Shown: positions 63,701-64,000 of the stretch, piece after piece
How positions within the stretch are numbered: position 1 is the first letter of the stretch
How the letters are laid out: every line of letters starts with the position of its first letter
NCBI RefSeq assembly: GCF_021245985.1
Contig: NZ_JAJQXA010000001.1
Coordinates: 372,001 to 436,000 of the forward strand
From: Flavobacterium soyae
GTDB lineage: Bacteria; Bacteroidota; Bacteroidia; Flavobacteriales; Flavobacteriaceae
Length of the DNA: 64,000 nucleotides
Direction: 5' to 3'
The notes under the pieces: generated by a model
Seen by the model: only the letters and a program-made list of their open reading frames with translations
Told to the model about the DNA's origin: nothing
The model's database searches: none
Made by a program: the position numbers and the translations under genes

Positions 63701-63917
63701 ATGCGATCGCATCTTCAATTTTCTTGGTCACAGTATTTTCTACCTCACTCGGAGATGCTCCGGGATAAACAGTAGAGATTGTAATAACGTTTTGTTCAAA
63801 TTTCGGGATCAGCTCATAGCCTAGTTGGCTGTAGCTGAACAATCCACCAAGTGTCAGAATTGTAAACAATACAATTACTAACGACGGACGTTTTATGGAT
63901 ATTTCGGCTAATTTCAT
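60741..63917 (-). CDS. RND efflux permease (HAE1-like)
   Basis: 1058 residues, full length. Starts MKLAEISIKRPSLVIVLFTI, has two porter/docking halves and twelve membrane helices; the proton-relay aspartates are in VVGILVDDAIVVLENIYRHME (about residue 400). ALLAAIILVYLVMVSLYDSFVHP and FTILGIIMLIGLVCKNAIMLVDY match the second membrane half of AcrB-like pumps. It ejects drugs, detergents or similar compounds in a tripartite complex. Membrane-fusion and channel genes should lie upstream, beyond the right edge. A His-rich tail (GFNPKHTH) closes the chain. Confidence 0.95.
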   Translation of the reverse strand: MKLAEISIKRPSLVIVLFTILTLGGLFSYSQLGYELIPKFEQNVITISTVYPGASPSEVENTVTKKIEDAIASLENVKKIDSKSYESLSIVSITLTSNAKVDFSLNDAQRKINAIISDLPEDVKTPALTKFSLSDLPIMTIGANGKMDEAAFYDLIDKKIAPILSRVQGVAQVNIIGGSEREIQVNLDAVKMQGYGLSIPQVQQNILSSNLDFPTGNIQTRDQKILIRLAGKYKSVDELRNLVVSSQNGIQIRLSDIADVQDTQKIAEKISRVDQKSAIVLQIVKQSDANAVAVSEQLLKTIATLENDYKVNQLKLAVAKDSTIFTLEAADSVVHDLLIAVILVAFVMLFFLHSIRNSLIVMVSIPASLIATFIGIYLMGYTLNLMSLLGLSLVVGILVDDAIVVLENIYRHMEMGKSRIRASYDGTAEIGGTVTSITLVIVVVFLPIAMSSGLVSDIITQFCVTVIISTMLSLLASFTIIPWLSSRFGKLEHIEGKNLFGRIILGFENYLTRFTDWVSHLLTWCLDHYIKTFIVVIILFFASTVGLMAGGFIGGEFFASSDSGEFLVQIEMPKDASLEQTNFMTQKAEAYLKSQEYVHSQITTVGQTSEGFGASQATAYKAEIDVKMIEQEDRTDDANVYAAKIKRKLEKVLVGAKVKTVPVGILGTAEDATLGLIVTGPSTESAMAFAKLAEAELRTIPGTTEIKLTVEDGNPEINVKVDRDKMAALGLTLQTVGLTMQTAFSGNTDGKYRAGEYEYDINIRYNAFDRKSIADVSNLIFINATGQQIKLSQFADITEGSGPSQLERRDKSASVTVKGQNVGVPSGTIVQQWQAKLDKLKKPAGVNYIWGGDQENQSEGFGTLGIALLAAIILVYLVMVSLYDSFVHPFVVLFAIPLSFIGAMTALALTNNSLNIFTILGIIMLIGLVCKNAIMLVDYTNQRRAAGESIRTALIQANHARLRPILMTTIAMVFGMFPIALASGAGAEWKNGLAWVIIGGLISSLFLTLIVVPVIYNIMEKIIHKFSKGEKIDYEAEMHADYVHAELSDDGFNPKHTH

Positions 63918-63932
63918 ATTTTTTTAATGCTA

Positions 63933-63967
63933 TAGGCTTTAGGCTGTAGGCTTTAAGCTTTAAGGTT
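63933..63967. repeat. Degenerate heptamer tandem repeat
   Basis: Five units: TAGGCTT, TAGGCTG, TAGGCTT, TAAGCTT, TAAGGTT. It starts 16 bases upstream of the RND start codon, in the gap to whatever gene precedes it beyond the window. Confidence 0.8.
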
Positions 63968-64000
63968 TAATTCATTATTTTATTTAAGGCTAGGAGCTGT

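Overview
The window is AT-rich chromosomal DNA of a Bacteroidetes bacterium, most likely Flavobacterium or a close relative. Supporting signs are a MurF-alanine racemase fusion, a DnaE polymerase with a fused exonuclease domain, an S16 protein with a long Ala/Glu tail, several outer-membrane barrels and TonB machinery, and promoters of the Bacteroidetes TTG-N(18-21)-TAnnTTTG type at four or more genes. The genus is inferred from gene content and style, not from an rRNA gene, since none is present.

Layout. 1-10 kb: truncated murF-alr, a PAP2-like membrane protein, a PorT-like barrel, a His-rich peptide plus TonB receptor pair that suggests metal uptake, a prolyl oligopeptidase and a Gfo/Idh oxidoreductase. 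10-16 kb: an outer-membrane protein and dnaE. 16-22 kb: leuC-leuD-leuA-leuB with an unusual set of hairpins, one in every gap. 22-25 kb: RRM protein, a lipoprotein, rpsP-rimM, a four-helix-bundle gene bracketed by repeats, and trmN6. 25-33 kb: a peptide-export cluster on the minus strand (HlyD, C39-peptidase ABC transporter, C39-like/VKOR/thioredoxin protein), two small leader-bearing precursor genes that I found by hand, and a membrane TPR-AraC regulator. 33-45 kb: metabolic and envelope genes (acyl-CoA dehydrogenase, DUF3050, SGNH lipoprotein, SPOR-like, OmpA lipoprotein, PLD-like), then a MocR regulator divergent from an oxidoreductase/EthD operon, and tRNA-Ser(GGA). 45-50 kb: LysR/MFS divergent pair, asparaginase, acyltransferase, TatD.

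50-59 kb is the most intriguing part. An ECF sigma factor and a TPR-bearing probable anti-sigma lie divergent from a small membrane protein, a lipoprotein, a PKD/beta-barrel protein, an exported TPR-CHAT (caspase-like) protein and an overlapping retropepsin-like aspartyl protease. Three copies of one bipartite motif (GGGTAACAA-N13-TTKATATAAG), all with identical spacing and orientation, precede the first two genes and look like the sigma factor's own promoters. The first codons and signal peptide of the CHAT gene are a copy of an intergenic repeat found 49 kb away. A strong terminator separates the lipoprotein from the PKD-CHAT-protease genes, so one regulon is an inference.

59-64 kb: an AlbA/Schlafen-type regulator broken by a one-base frameshift in an A-run, and an RND efflux pump. 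Throughout, the intergenic spaces are rich in inverted-repeat elements.
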